Source of the DNA: JAZKFT01 sp039925965
GTDB lineage: Bacteria; Bacteroidota; Bacteroidia; Chitinophagales; Chitinophagaceae
Direction: 5' to 3'
DNA length: 64,000 bases
Assembly: GCA_039925965.1 (NCBI GenBank)
Contig: JBDSXW010000104.1
Location: forward strand, 44,460 to 108,459
In this document: positions 8,561 to 16,172 of the stretch, in pieces
Numbering within the stretch: the stretch's first letter is position 1
How the letters are laid out: every line of letters begins with the position of its first letter
Translations under genes and position numbers: made by a program
The notes under the pieces: model-generated
Told to the model about the DNA's origin: nothing
Databases searched by the model: none
Seen by the model: only the letters and a program-made list of their open reading frames with translations

Positions 8561-8971
8561 TTAATTGTCAAGGATTTCTTCATCCTCATCCGTCTTTTTT
8601 CTTTTAAAGATCATGCTGAAGAGCATCGCACCAAACTTTTTAATTCCATCGGGATGATTTGCCACAACATTTGCTACCCCGTACTGTGCAAGGGCTCCAA
8701 TTAGTTTCTTTATAGGGCTATGCGATTTTCCAACCAGTATTTTTTTTGAAACATAACCTGCAGCCAAGCCAATGCCATTATCCAAAATAGTTTCTTTAAT
8801 CTGTGGCGAATTGGCTACATGGCCCCATGCGCTTCTAATCAGGTTTGCGGGTTTCAGATTTTCGAGATGCTCTTGAACCTTTGATTTCAATTCGTTACCC
8901 TTAAGTTTTTTCTTAATCTCAAGGGTTTCGATATGGGTTTTTAAAGCATCTGCCGTATTAATACTCAGCAT
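8561..8971 (-). CDS. Unknown protein in the stress operon
   Basis: 136 residues. The N-terminal third is a charged helix (IETLEIKKKLKGNELKSKVQ). The middle has a glycine-alanine-rich hydrophobic stretch (ILDNGIGLAAGYVSKKILVG) and the end is basic then acidic (MIFKRKKTDEDEE). The hydrophobic middle could touch the membrane but is not a clear transmembrane helix. The gene begins 7 nt after the holin-like gene, so the two are almost certainly translated from one mRNA and may act together at the membrane. No family recognised. Confidence 0.65.
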   Translation of the reverse strand: MLSINTADALKTHIETLEIKKKLKGNELKSKVQEHLENLKPANLIRSAWGHVANSPQIKETILDNGIGLAAGYVSKKILVGKSHSPIKKLIGALAQYGVANVVANHPDGIKKFGAMLFSMIFKRKKTDEDEEILDN

Positions 8972-8978
8972 CTTAAAT

Positions 8979-9329
8979 TCATTTTAAAAATTTCCTTACA
9001 ATAGAATTACTGATGGGCGCTTTTATCCATGAGGCACGGAACAAGTAGAACAACAGCGCTAAGAAGGCATAAAAACCCGCAAGTGCCATAAAGCCAAAAT
9101 AGAGTTGCCCCATCATATATCCCAGCCACAATGCCAATCCAATGTTCAAAAGCATAACGAAGATTAAAATCACGACTGCTATAAATAACCTGGAAGCCAA
9201 TGACGACACAATACCTGCGCTTGTATCCACCGCTTTGCATTTGATGAGTTCTAACTGAATCTCAACATATTCTCCCACCCTATCAAAGAGCCCTTTTTCT
9301 TCTTCTTCTTCATTAGATATCTGTTGCAT
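8979..9329 (-). CDS. Phage-holin-superfamily (PF07332-like) membrane protein
   Basis: 116 residues with an acidic N-terminus (QISNEEEEEKGLFDRVGEYV), an amphipathic helix, and two strong membrane helices at about 46-70 and 78-97, ending with a basic tail. This matches the Phage_holin_3_6/DUF1469 (YqjE-like) group, which despite its name is mostly chromosomal and found next to YtxH- and YqjD/ElaB-type stress proteins. The YtxH gene upstream on the same strand gives that classic pairing. Role inferred: envelope-associated stress protein, not a lysis protein. Confidence 0.75.
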   Translation of the reverse strand: MQQISNEEEEEKGLFDRVGEYVEIQLELIKCKAVDTSAGIVSSLASRLFIAVVILIFVMLLNIGLALWLGYMMGQLYFGFMALAGFYAFLALLFYLFRASWIKAPISNSIVRKFLK

Positions 9330-9367
9330 TTGGCCTATGTTTTAAAATAAATATCAATTGTAATGTA

Positions 9368-9481
9368 AATGCCTTCCGGAGGAAGAGACCTTCCATGAAC
9401 TATACCATGCATTGAGACATTCCATAACTCTAATCAGCTGATGGTAAGCTATTGATCCATCTTCCTGGTCCGGAAGGCATT
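9368..9481. repeat. 13-bp perfect inverted repeat in the YtxH-holin spacer
   Basis: Arms 9368-9380 (aatgccttccgga) and 9469-9481 (tccggaaggcatt) are exact reverse complements, 88 nt apart, with smaller hairpins such as ggaag-agacc-ttcc inside. In the transcript between YtxH and the holin-like gene this would form a long structured element, possibly a processing or attenuation site. Confidence 0.6.
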
Positions 9482-9507
9482 CAATATTTTTCAAGGACCG
9501 CCCTGAT

Positions 9508-9786
9508 CTATGACATGGAACTTTTTACATCAGCTTTAAATTGGTTGGCTTTCGCTTTCCCGGAGTCTACAAGTTCTTCAGCGTGGTCTTTTGCTCCTTC
9601 TAACTGGTTTGTAACTGAGTCTATGAAATCACTGAATTTGCTTTTCAGTTTATCCACTGTATCTCCTGACTTCGTTTTGATTTTACCGCGTGTATTTTTT
9701 CCGGAATCAGGCGCAAATAAAACGCCAAGGATGGCACCGGTTGCAGCACCTAACATTACCCCTAAAATTACTTTTGAACCTTTCAT
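9508..9786 (-). CDS. YtxH domain-containing stress protein
   Basis: 92 residues with one N-terminal membrane helix rich in Gly and Ala (VILGVMLGAATGAILGVLFA), followed by the family's AP-D/E-SGKNTRGKIK motif and a long charged helix with alternating Lys and Asp. This is the standard YtxH layout: membrane anchor plus cytoplasmic coiled helix. Family members are induced by general stress in Bacillus and Bacteroidota; the biochemical role is unknown. It is the first gene of the minus-strand run that ends with dps, and its promoter region holds the TTTGGCAGGGTTTTTT motif described separately. Confidence 0.85.
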   Translation of the reverse strand: MKGSKVILGVMLGAATGAILGVLFAPDSGKNTRGKIKTKSGDTVDKLKSKFSDFIDSVTNQLEGAKDHAEELVDSGKAKANQFKADVKSSMS

Positions 9787-9830
9787 AAAATTCTTTTTTT
9801 AGTGTTTAAAAATGATTGTTCCTATATCTC

Positions 9831-9849
9831 TTAAAAAACCCTGCCAAAG
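9831..9849 (-). promoter_or_regulatory. TTTGGCA-N3-TTTTTT motif upstream of YtxH (sigma-54-like)
   Basis: The minus strand reads TTTGGCAGGGTTTTTTAA, 45-60 nt before the YtxH ATG. It is nearly identical to the motif before the small membrane gene at 12037-12186. It resembles a -24 (TGGCA) element with a T-rich -12 region, but lacks the usual GC at -12. Confidence 0.45.
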
Positions 9850-9980
9850 TGTTTTTGATATAATGAGGCATCATAAATATGTAATTTTTGGCAAAAACCA
9901 GCGATTAAAGACGGATAAAATTGTTCCTTTATGGAAAATTTTACCCAGGTTGTGGAACACTAGTTGACGGCATTGGTGTG

Positions 9981-9997
9981 TGGCATGATTTTTTAAA
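9981..9997 (+). promoter_or_regulatory. TGGCA-N4-TTTTTT motif upstream of the histidine kinase
   Basis: TGGCATGATTTTTTAAA on the plus strand, the third example of the motif in this block. It ends only 8 nt before the ATG at 10006. If it is a -24/-12 element, the transcript would begin near 10009 and translation would have to start later, for instance at the in-frame ATG at 10054. Confidence 0.35.
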
Positions 9998-10005
9998 TGG
10001 GTTAA

Positions 10006-11478
10006 ATGAAAAAAGCATTTCATCTTTATCGGATCATAAGTAAATCACTACGCATGCTGCCCAAAAAGACCGGGTTTTTATTTTTATATGCTAATCGGGT
10101 GAGGGCGGGTTATACCATTGCCTTCCTTTCTCTTTTATTTTTACTTGCTTTCACGTTGGGAACCCTTCAAAAGCTTTTGGCTAATTCTTCTAATGTGGTC
10201 CAGGCGAGTAGTGCGATATTAAGCCTGGAGAGTTTGATGGGTAATATTAAGGATGCTGAAACTGGTGTGCGCGGCTATTGGATTACGCAAGATACCAGTT
10301 TCATGGAACACTTTTCTGGTAGCAGGGAGCAGGCAGATTCGCAGCTGCGGGCCATTGCATCTATGTGGGCCGACGATACTGTACAGCAAAGAAAAATGCG
10401 CCAACTTAATGAGCTTATTCAACGACGGTACGACTTGTTGGATGATAGATTGAAGCATACTTACGAGAAGCAATCCGTGATGACAGATTCCATGATAAAA
10501 TGGCCTTACCGGGGTAGAGGATGTATGGATAGTATAAGAAGGATTGTAAAAGTAATGCAGAACGATGAGGCTGGGCTTTTGAGCAGGTACAAGGACGATG
10601 CTGTTGGTGCCAGGATTGCTATCCAGGCAATCAGCATCGCGTTGTTGGTGGTTAGCCTTATTCTTGCTTTTTATTCTTTTTTTACTTTTAATAAAGAAAA
10701 TAAGGCGCGGCAAATAGCTGATAAGAGAACCGCGGAGTATCGCGAGCGCCTTGAAAACCGGGTGATAGAGCTTAGAAATGCTAACCTGGAACTGGTAAAA
10801 TTGCGGAGGAATGAAAAGTTCGCCGCCACCGGTCGCATGGCTAGGACTATCGCCCACGAAGTGCGCAATCCGCTGACCAATATTAACCTGGCTGCAGAGC
10901 AATTGAAAGAAGACATGGGCCGGGACATTGAAGACAACATGACGCTCCTGGAAATGATTAGCCGTAACAGTAATCGTATTAACCAGCTAGTTACCGACCT
11001 GTTGAACTCGACGCGTTTTTCTGAACTCAATGCCGAGAAAAAATCAATCAATATCCTGATTGATGAAGCGCTTGAACTCGCAACAGACCGCATTAATTTA
11101 CACCATATAGCGGTCGTAAAAGATTACAGTCCTGAGATTTGTGATGTGGAGGTAGATACAGAGCAAATGAAAATTGCATTCCTGAATATTATTGTAAATG
11201 CAATAGAAGCGATGGAGCCCGGAAAAGGAGTGCTCACCCTTCGCACGGCAGGTGAGAAAACCCAATGTCTCATTTACATAACCGACAACGGAATCGGTAT
11301 GGATGACGAAGCACAACAAAAATTATTTGAGCCTTATTTTTCCAACAAGCCGAATGGAAATGGTCTTGGAATGACCAATACTCAAAAAATAATATTAAAT
11401 CATAATGGAAGCATCAGTGTAGAAAGCGCGCCCGGAACAGGCACCACCTTTATAATCTCATTGCGGTTTCCGGAATAA
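10006..11478 (+). CDS. Sensor histidine kinase with CHASE3 domain
   Basis: 490-residue membrane sensor kinase. Domains in order: membrane helix about 33-52, periplasmic CHASE3 domain about 60-200 (ETGVRGYWITQDTSFMEHF at 85-103 is its signature), membrane helix about 205-228, coiled coil 235-270, HisKA with phospho-acceptor H284 in TIAHEVRNPLTNI, and HATPase with an N box (FLNIIVNAIEAM), G1 (DNGIGMD) and G2 (NGNGLGM). It should phosphorylate a receiver. The likely partners in the window are the NtrC-type regulator at 14143 and the lone receiver at 12362. The ligand of CHASE3 is unknown. A later start at 10054 (M17) would also keep every domain. Confidence 0.9.
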   Translation: MKKAFHLYRIISKSLRMLPKKTGFLFLYANRVRAGYTIAFLSLLFLLAFTLGTLQKLLANSSNVVQASSAILSLESLMGNIKDAETGVRGYWITQDTSFMEHFSGSREQADSQLRAIASMWADDTVQQRKMRQLNELIQRRYDLLDDRLKHTYEKQSVMTDSMIKWPYRGRGCMDSIRRIVKVMQNDEAGLLSRYKDDAVGARIAIQAISIALLVVSLILAFYSFFTFNKENKARQIADKRTAEYRERLENRVIELRNANLELVKLRRNEKFAATGRMARTIAHEVRNPLTNINLAAEQLKEDMGRDIEDNMTLLEMISRNSNRINQLVTDLLNSTRFSELNAEKKSINILIDEALELATDRINLHHIAVVKDYSPEICDVEVDTEQMKIAFLNIIVNAIEAMEPGKGVLTLRTAGEKTQCLIYITDNGIGMDDEAQQKLFEPYFSNKPNGNGLGMTNTQKIILNHNGSISVESAPGTGTTFIISLRFPE

Positions 11479-12036
11479 GACGTAGTCCATTTTTTGTAGC
11501 ACATTTCTTTACATATTGGATCCCATTAACATCCATAAGCAAATAAGGGTCAGCGAGCGTGGGTGAACAGGTCACTACTTTTAACTTGATCTTTTGCAGG
11601 GTATATTGTTATAAACGAACTAAACCAGCACCCTAACCACCACAAGGCCAGGGTATCATATCTGCTTTATGAAGCGGCGAATGTGACAAGCATAAAGATG
11701 TTTTTGCCTATAGACCTGCCGGGATATTGTAGCGGGCTGAGTATTGGCCATCAGTACGACTAAAGAAAAGTGCACTGCGGGGAAAGATTGAAATAAAAAT
11801 TGCTGCTACCTTTGGTAACCTTCCTTTTTAAGCTAGTTCACAAAGGGTAGCAGCAATACTGATTACAAAACAGAAAATGCTACTGGAATAATAATGTCCT
11901 TTCTTAATACGATGACACAACCAGTGAGGCATAATTCAAAGATGCGACAGGCTGCCCAAAAGAAAATTGCATTTTATTCCGCATTTTCAGACATGCACAT
12001 TACATAGAAAAATTACTTTGAGTAATAAATTCTGTT
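11479..12036. other. Intergenic region with a hairpin, no gene seen
   Basis: About 560 bp without a convincing reading frame on either strand. The notable element is an inverted repeat at 11799-11857: attgctgctacc (11799-11810) against ggtagcagcaat (11846-11857), extended by ttt/aaa with one bulge. The loop contains its own tttggtaacc piece. It could be a terminator-like fold or the core of a small RNA. Confidence 0.5.
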
Positions 12037-12186
12037 TTAGGCAGAACCCCTGATGAGCTTAAGTAATATGGCAATAACTGCAATAACCAGTAAAATGTGA
12101 ATCAGCCCTCCAGCGTGATATCCCAAAAAGCCGATGGCCCATGCTACAATCAAAATTACTGCGACGAGATAAAGTAGGTTTCCCAT
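12037..12186 (-). CDS. Lmo0937-like small membrane protein
   Basis: 49-residue protein made almost entirely of two hydrophobic helices: MGNLLYLVAVILIVAWAIGF, then GYHAGGLIHILLVIAVIAIL, ending KLIRGSA. This is the pattern of the lmo0937 family, short membrane proteins common in stress-induced loci of Bacteroidota and Firmicutes. The ATG at 12186 is chosen because the longer frame adds 13 polar residues before the conserved MGNLLY start. Its promoter region carries the TTTGGCAGAGTTTTT motif shared with YtxH, so it is probably part of the same regulon. Function unknown. Confidence 0.8.
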   Translation of the reverse strand: MGNLLYLVAVILIVAWAIGFLGYHAGGLIHILLVIAVIAILLKLIRGSA

Positions 12187-12230
12187 GATAAAATGTTTAA
12201 TGATGAAGTATGTATGTTCACCCAATTCAA

Positions 12231-12250
12231 CATAAAAACTCTGCCAAACT
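12231..12250 (-). promoter_or_regulatory. TTTGGCA-N3-TTTTT motif upstream of the Lmo0937-like gene
   Basis: The minus strand reads AGTTTGGCAGAGTTTTTATG, ending 45 nt before the ATG at 12186. TTTGGCAGAGTTTTT here and TTTGGCAGGGTTTTT before YtxH differ at one base in 15, at an almost identical distance from the start codon. Confidence 0.45.
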
Positions 12251-12361
12251 TAATTATCGGAGTATTGAGGTATAAAACTCGACGATTTGCGGGGAAATTC
12301 ATGGTGGAGGGACAGAAAAGCTAATTTTTTAGTAGAAAAAATTCCCCAATATGCGCCTAAA

Positions 12362-12712
12362 TTATCCAGCAAGTAGTTTATCAACAACAGACAAAATAGT
12401 CTGCCGGGTAAATGGTTTACCTATGAATTCATCAGCACCATTATCAATAGCGAGCCGTTTATCAGTGGGCGTATCATATGCCGTTATCATTACTATTTTA
12501 GCTTCCGGTAATTTTTTCTTCAAATCCGGTATAAAGTCAACTCCTTTACCATCCGGTAAATTGTTGTCCAGGAAAATGAGTGCAGGGACTTGATCAAACA
12601 GGCAATTATTTGCCGACAAAATGCTGTGCACGGAGGTGATGGAAAATGATTTTTGCTTTAGAATACTGCTTAGCATAAAGCAAATATCTTCTTCGTCGTC
12701 TATTATTAACAC
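12362..12712 (-). CDS. Single-domain response regulator (receiver only)
   Basis: A lone receiver domain with the acidic pair IIDDEED near its start, the phospho-acceptor Asp in LIFLDNNLPDGKG, the conserved Thr in IVMITAY and the Lys in FIGKPFTRQTIL. No output domain follows. The frame is open up to a GTG at 12892, but the extra 60 residues contain no Met, are Trp- and Cys-rich and look non-coding. I therefore prefer the GTG at 12712, which places the start at the first beta strand; this is uncertain. It may act as a phosphorelay intermediate or sink for the CHASE3 kinase nearby. Confidence 0.75.
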   Translation of the reverse strand: MLIIDDEEDICFMLSSILKQKSFSITSVHSILSANNCLFDQVPALIFLDNNLPDGKGVDFIPDLKKKLPEAKIVMITAYDTPTDKRLAIDNGADEFIGKPFTRQTILSVVDKLLAG

Positions 12713-12994
12713 ATGCGGAAATGTGTGAGGGGAAATACTATGGTTAGCGACAGGGTTAATAGAAAACTTTTTCAAAAGCCAGCAAAAAATTTGCCATCCT
12801 GCCTCTATACTTCTGGCGGTGGGATAATCCCATGTGCTTGATTGAGTGTTATTAGCAAGGAAGAGTGACCAGCGGTTCCTGCAGACAACCACACTAAATC
12901 AAGCCCGGGTAAATCTTTTCCCAATGTGTGGCCTATTTAGTACGAATTCGTTCAACCTGCAGCTTTGTTGAGTGAACGTTTAAGGCGTTAGGTC

Positions 12995-13013
12995 TTTGGC
13001 GTTATTTTATATA
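12995..13013 (+). promoter_or_regulatory. Weak TTTGGC-N4-TTTTATA motif upstream of yihY/brkB
   Basis: TTTGGCGTTATTTTATATA is a weaker relative of the motif before YtxH, lmo0937 and the kinase. It lies 64 nt before the ATG at 13077. I list it as a candidate only. Confidence 0.25.
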
Positions 13014-13076
13014 AAGTAGGGACATGGGCGGTAAATTCCAGATAGAGCAGACGAGCGTATTTGCACAACTTCAGGC

Positions 13077-14138
13077 ATGCGAAGGATATGGATAACGTCT
13101 ATAAGCGGGCCGTTCATAAAAATGGCTATCTTGACCAAATTGTTCTTAAACTGTGCATACATATTTATGAGAAGAAAGGCTTGGAAAATAGTTGTTTTTA
13201 CCAAACAGGTGTTTCTCGAATTTTGGGAGGCGGGCGGTCTCAAGTTCAGTGCTGCACTATCCTACTATACGGTGTTTGCGCTGGCGCCTGTATTGGTAAT
13301 GATCATTTCGATTTGTGGTCTTTTGTTTGGCGGTAAACGGGATTCCATACAAGATGGCATCTTTGCTCAGGTGAGCCAGTTGGCAGGAGCCGATGCAGCT
13401 GCGCAGGTGGAACTGCTGATCAGAAATGTGCATCACAGCGGCAGCGGGTTATTTGCCACCATTCTCAGCAGCATCCTTTTGTTAATTGCTGCGACAGGTA
13501 TTTTTGGCGAAATACAGGATTCGATCAACAAAATCTGGGGTCTCAAAAGCAAACCTAAAAAGGCCATTTTGAAAATCCTGTTGAATAGGGTGTTGAGTTT
13601 TTCTGTTATTATTAGTGTCGGATTTGTACTGGTGATCTCTTTATTAATAAATGCATTGGTGGCATTGCTAAGCACCTACCTCCAAAAGGAAATTCCCGGG
13701 AGTGCAGCGGTCTTTGTTTTGATTATGGATCAGGTACTCACTTTTACAATCACCACTTTTATTTTTGCGTTAATATTTAAAATTTTACCAGATGCACAAA
13801 TTGGCTGGAAAGATGTAATAACGGGTGCTGTACTCACGTCCATTTTGTTTATGCTTGGTAAGTTGGGTATTGGGTATTATGTAGGAAGAAGCAATCTCGG
13901 AAATGTATACGGGGCTGCCGCTTCCATCATTATTTTAATGGTGTGGGTGTATTATAGTTCTATCATTTTATACCTTGGCGCAGCTTTTACAAAAGTATAT
14001 GCAAGGCATTATGGCGGAAAAATACTTCCTAACCGGTATGCGGTTTGGGTCGCCGTACACGAAGTGGAACTAAAGAAAATGGTTATTGCTACTGATCCTC
14101 CTGAAGCTGAAATAATTTTAACACCTGATAAAAACTAA
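13077..14138 (+). CDS. YihY/virulence factor BrkB family membrane protein
   Basis: 353-residue inner membrane protein with about six membrane helices. Family marks are FWEAGGLKFSAALSYYTVFA, GIFGEIQDSINKIWGLKSKP, the LPDAQIGWKDVITGAVLTSI loop and the final YGAAASIIILMVWVYYSSII helix. The YihY/BrkB (UPF0761) family has no agreed function; links to RNase BN came from a mistaken assignment. The ATG at 13077 gives a 50-residue basic N-terminus; an internal ATG at 13122 is also possible. Only 4 nt separate it from the NtrC-type gene, so the two are one operon and this protein may be part of the signal or response. Confidence 0.85.
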   Translation: MRRIWITSISGPFIKMAILTKLFLNCAYIFMRRKAWKIVVFTKQVFLEFWEAGGLKFSAALSYYTVFALAPVLVMIISICGLLFGGKRDSIQDGIFAQVSQLAGADAAAQVELLIRNVHHSGSGLFATILSSILLLIAATGIFGEIQDSINKIWGLKSKPKKAILKILLNRVLSFSVIISVGFVLVISLLINALVALLSTYLQKEIPGSAAVFVLIMDQVLTFTITTFIFALIFKILPDAQIGWKDVITGAVLTSILFMLGKLGIGYYVGRSNLGNVYGAAASIIILMVWVYYSSIILYLGAAFTKVYARHYGGKILPNRYAVWVAVHEVELKKMVIATDPPEAEIILTPDKN

Positions 14139-14142
14139 ATTT

Positions 14143-15576
14143 ATGGTAGAGAAAAAAATACTGGTAGTGGATGATGATATAGATATGTGTGCATTGTTAC
14201 AGCGTTTTCTCTCGAAAAACGGGTATGTCGTGGATACTGCTACCAGCGGTCACAAGGGCATTGAGAAATTTAAAGAAGGCATGCACCCACTCGTGTTATG
14301 CGATTATCGCCTGGGCGACAAGGAAGGGCGCGATGTTCTAAAAGAGATCAAAACGCTGTCGCCGGGTTCTAAAGTGATTATAATCACTGGATATTCGGAT
14401 ATTAAAACTGCTGTGGAGGTCATTAAAATGGGTGCTTTCGATTATATCACCAAGCCCCTCATCCCCGACGAAGTACTTAATGTATTGAACAAAGCCATGC
14501 AGCAACCAGCACCTGCTTCTGTGGTTGCTCCTCCATCCACCGCCCCAAGAAATCCTGGCGTAAATGGGCTCCGCCCGTCCCAATATATGGTCGGCACAGA
14601 CGCCGTTACTAAGGAACTATACAACCAGATACAACTGGTGGCACCCACCAACTACAGCATCATTCTTTATGGAGAAAGCGGAACCGGAAAGGAGGTGATC
14701 GCAAAAACGATTCATGAAAATAGCAACCGGGCCGAAATGCCGTTTTTGGCAGTAGACTGCGGTACACTTACCAAAGAACTGGCCGGCAGTGAGTTGTTTG
14801 GTCATGAAAAAGGATCGTTTACCGGAGCCGTTGGCAGTAAGGAAGGTTTTTTTGAAGTAGCCAATGGTGGCACTTTGTTTCTGGATGAAGTAGCCAACCT
14901 TGGCATCGATATACAGGCAACCCTATTACGGGTAATACAGGAAAGAAAATTTAAGCGGGTGGGGGGCAATAAAGAGATGCCGGTAGATGTGCGCGTGATA
15001 GTAGCCAGCAACGAGAATCTGAAGGATGCTTACCAAAAGGGTAGGTTCCGGGAAGACTTGTTTCACCGCTTTAATGAGTTTTCCATCCATATACCGCCGT
15101 TGCGGCATCGGGAGGCAGATATCACCTCTTTCGCCAACTACTTCCTGGATATCACCAACGAAGAGCTATCAAAAACCGTGGCCGACTTCAGCGACGAAGC
15201 CATGGAACTGTTGCTGCAATATCCATGGCCTGGAAATATAAGGGAGCTGCGCAATGTGGTGCGCAGGGCCGTATTGCTTACGCCCGGAAAAGTGATTGAA
15301 GCAAAAGTGTTACCGCCTGAGATCATTCATAACAGCCGTATTATGCAGACGCCTGTGAATGATAGCCCCATGCAAAGAAGTTTTGTTTCTGATAAAGATC
15401 CGAATCTAAAAAACGCAGCGACACAGGCGGAATATGAAACCATTATGAAAGTGCTGCAGCAGGTAAAATATAATAAAACAAAGGCCGCGGAAATACTACA
15501 GATCGATCGGAAAACACTCTACAATAAGATACGTGGTTTCGAGGAGCAGCTGGCATCCAGTAGCCAGGGAGGGTAG
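14143..15576 (+). CDS. Sigma-54-dependent response regulator, NtrC family
   Basis: 477 residues: receiver 1-120 with DDD10-12, phospho-acceptor D54 and K104; an Ala/Pro-rich linker about 121-145; AAA+ domain with Walker A GESGTGKE (177-184), sigma-54 contact loop GSFTGA (224-229; Ser replaces Ala of GAFTGA) and Walker B GGTLFLDE (242-249); and a Fis-type HTH near 440-470 (NKTKAAEILQIDRKTLYNKI). It should open sigma-54 promoters after phosphorylation. The TGGCA-type motifs before YtxH, the Lmo0937-like gene and the kinase are natural candidate targets, but this is inference. It is followed by a strong terminator. Confidence 0.93.
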   Translation: MVEKKILVVDDDIDMCALLQRFLSKNGYVVDTATSGHKGIEKFKEGMHPLVLCDYRLGDKEGRDVLKEIKTLSPGSKVIIITGYSDIKTAVEVIKMGAFDYITKPLIPDEVLNVLNKAMQQPAPASVVAPPSTAPRNPGVNGLRPSQYMVGTDAVTKELYNQIQLVAPTNYSIILYGESGTGKEVIAKTIHENSNRAEMPFLAVDCGTLTKELAGSELFGHEKGSFTGAVGSKEGFFEVANGGTLFLDEVANLGIDIQATLLRVIQERKFKRVGGNKEMPVDVRVIVASNENLKDAYQKGRFREDLFHRFNEFSIHIPPLRHREADITSFANYFLDITNEELSKTVADFSDEAMELLLQYPWPGNIRELRNVVRRAVLLTPGKVIEAKVLPPEIIHNSRIMQTPVNDSPMQRSFVSDKDPNLKNAATQAEYETIMKVLQQVKYNKTKAAEILQIDRKTLYNKIRGFEEQLASSSQGG

Positions 15577-15582
15577 AGGCGC

Positions 15583-15792
15583 GGATGAAGCAGATTAGGC
15601 GGATAGGAACGGATAATTCCGGGAAAAGAAATTGTTAGCGTGGTCAAAAATAGCCGGTAAAAGCAGTTGAAACGCTATGCAAGTATTGGTTTGGGAGGTA
15701 GTCATTTGAAGATGTCTTCAATTGACTACCTTTTTTTTGGACGACCCAATATCCCAATCTATCCGTTTCTATCCGCCTAATCGCCTTCATCC
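15583..15792. repeat. 33-bp inverted repeat around a terminator
   Basis: 15583-15615 and 15760-15792 are reverse complements with three mismatches in 33 (core gattaggcggata / tatccgcctaatc). The 144-nt interior holds the terminator at 15696-15738. The arms look like the low-complexity ggat/gcggat strings found at other gene ends here (for example 58165-58205). Confidence 0.75.
15696..15738 (+). terminator. Rho-independent terminator of the yihY-ntrC operon
   Basis: aggtagtcatttgaag pairs with cttcaattgactacct (one mismatch) around a 4-nt loop. Eight T residues follow (15731-15738). Confidence 0.9.
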
Positions 15793-15806
15793 CTGAATCT
15801 ATCATT

Positions 15807-16172
15807 CTAGTATTGTCCAGTACTCAGCATTACCAGCGTACACGCCTCCTGGACCTTAATACCATTGGCTTTTGCCAATTGTTCCAACTCCTCATTTTCG
15901 GCCCCTGGGTTAAAAATAATTCGTTTCGGTTTCAAGGATAATATATAATCATAATATTGTACCTGGTTTTTTGGATTGAGGTACAATGTGATTGTATCGA
16001 TTTCTTCAAATGGCTTTTTTTCTGTATCGATAGAGATTCCAAATATCATTCCTGGCAGTTGTCCGATCGCCACTACCTCATGACCATATTTACTAAGACG
16101 GTTAACAGCAAGGTAACTGTATCGTTGTGGGTTGGCCGAAGCGCCTAGCACCAGTGTTTTTTTATGACTCAA
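15807..16172 (-). CDS. CoA-binding domain protein (YccU-like)
   Basis: Small Rossmann protein of the CoA_binding_2 group. It shows KKTLVLGASANPQRYSYLAV with the nucleotide loop GASANP, then a central IDTITLYLNPKNQVQYYDYI and IIFNPGAENEELEQLA, which carries the family PGAEN motif. About 121 residues, the usual length. I choose a TTG start at 16172 (L S H K K T L V L), because the upstream ATG adds 12 residues that lie wholly inside the previous gene and precede the first strand. The start overlaps the stop of that gene by 11 nt, so they are coupled. Substrate unknown. Confidence 0.8.
   Translation of the reverse strand: MSHKKTLVLGASANPQRYSYLAVNRLSKYGHEVVAIGQLPGMIFGISIDTEKKPFEEIDTITLYLNPKNQVQYYDYILSLKPKRIIFNPGAENEELEQLAKANGIKVQEACTLVMLSTGQY

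Noticed and set aside
8979..9329. Phage holin and hence a prophage
   Set aside because: The family name is misleading. The gene sits among YtxH and Dps stress genes and there are no phage structural or integrase genes nearby.
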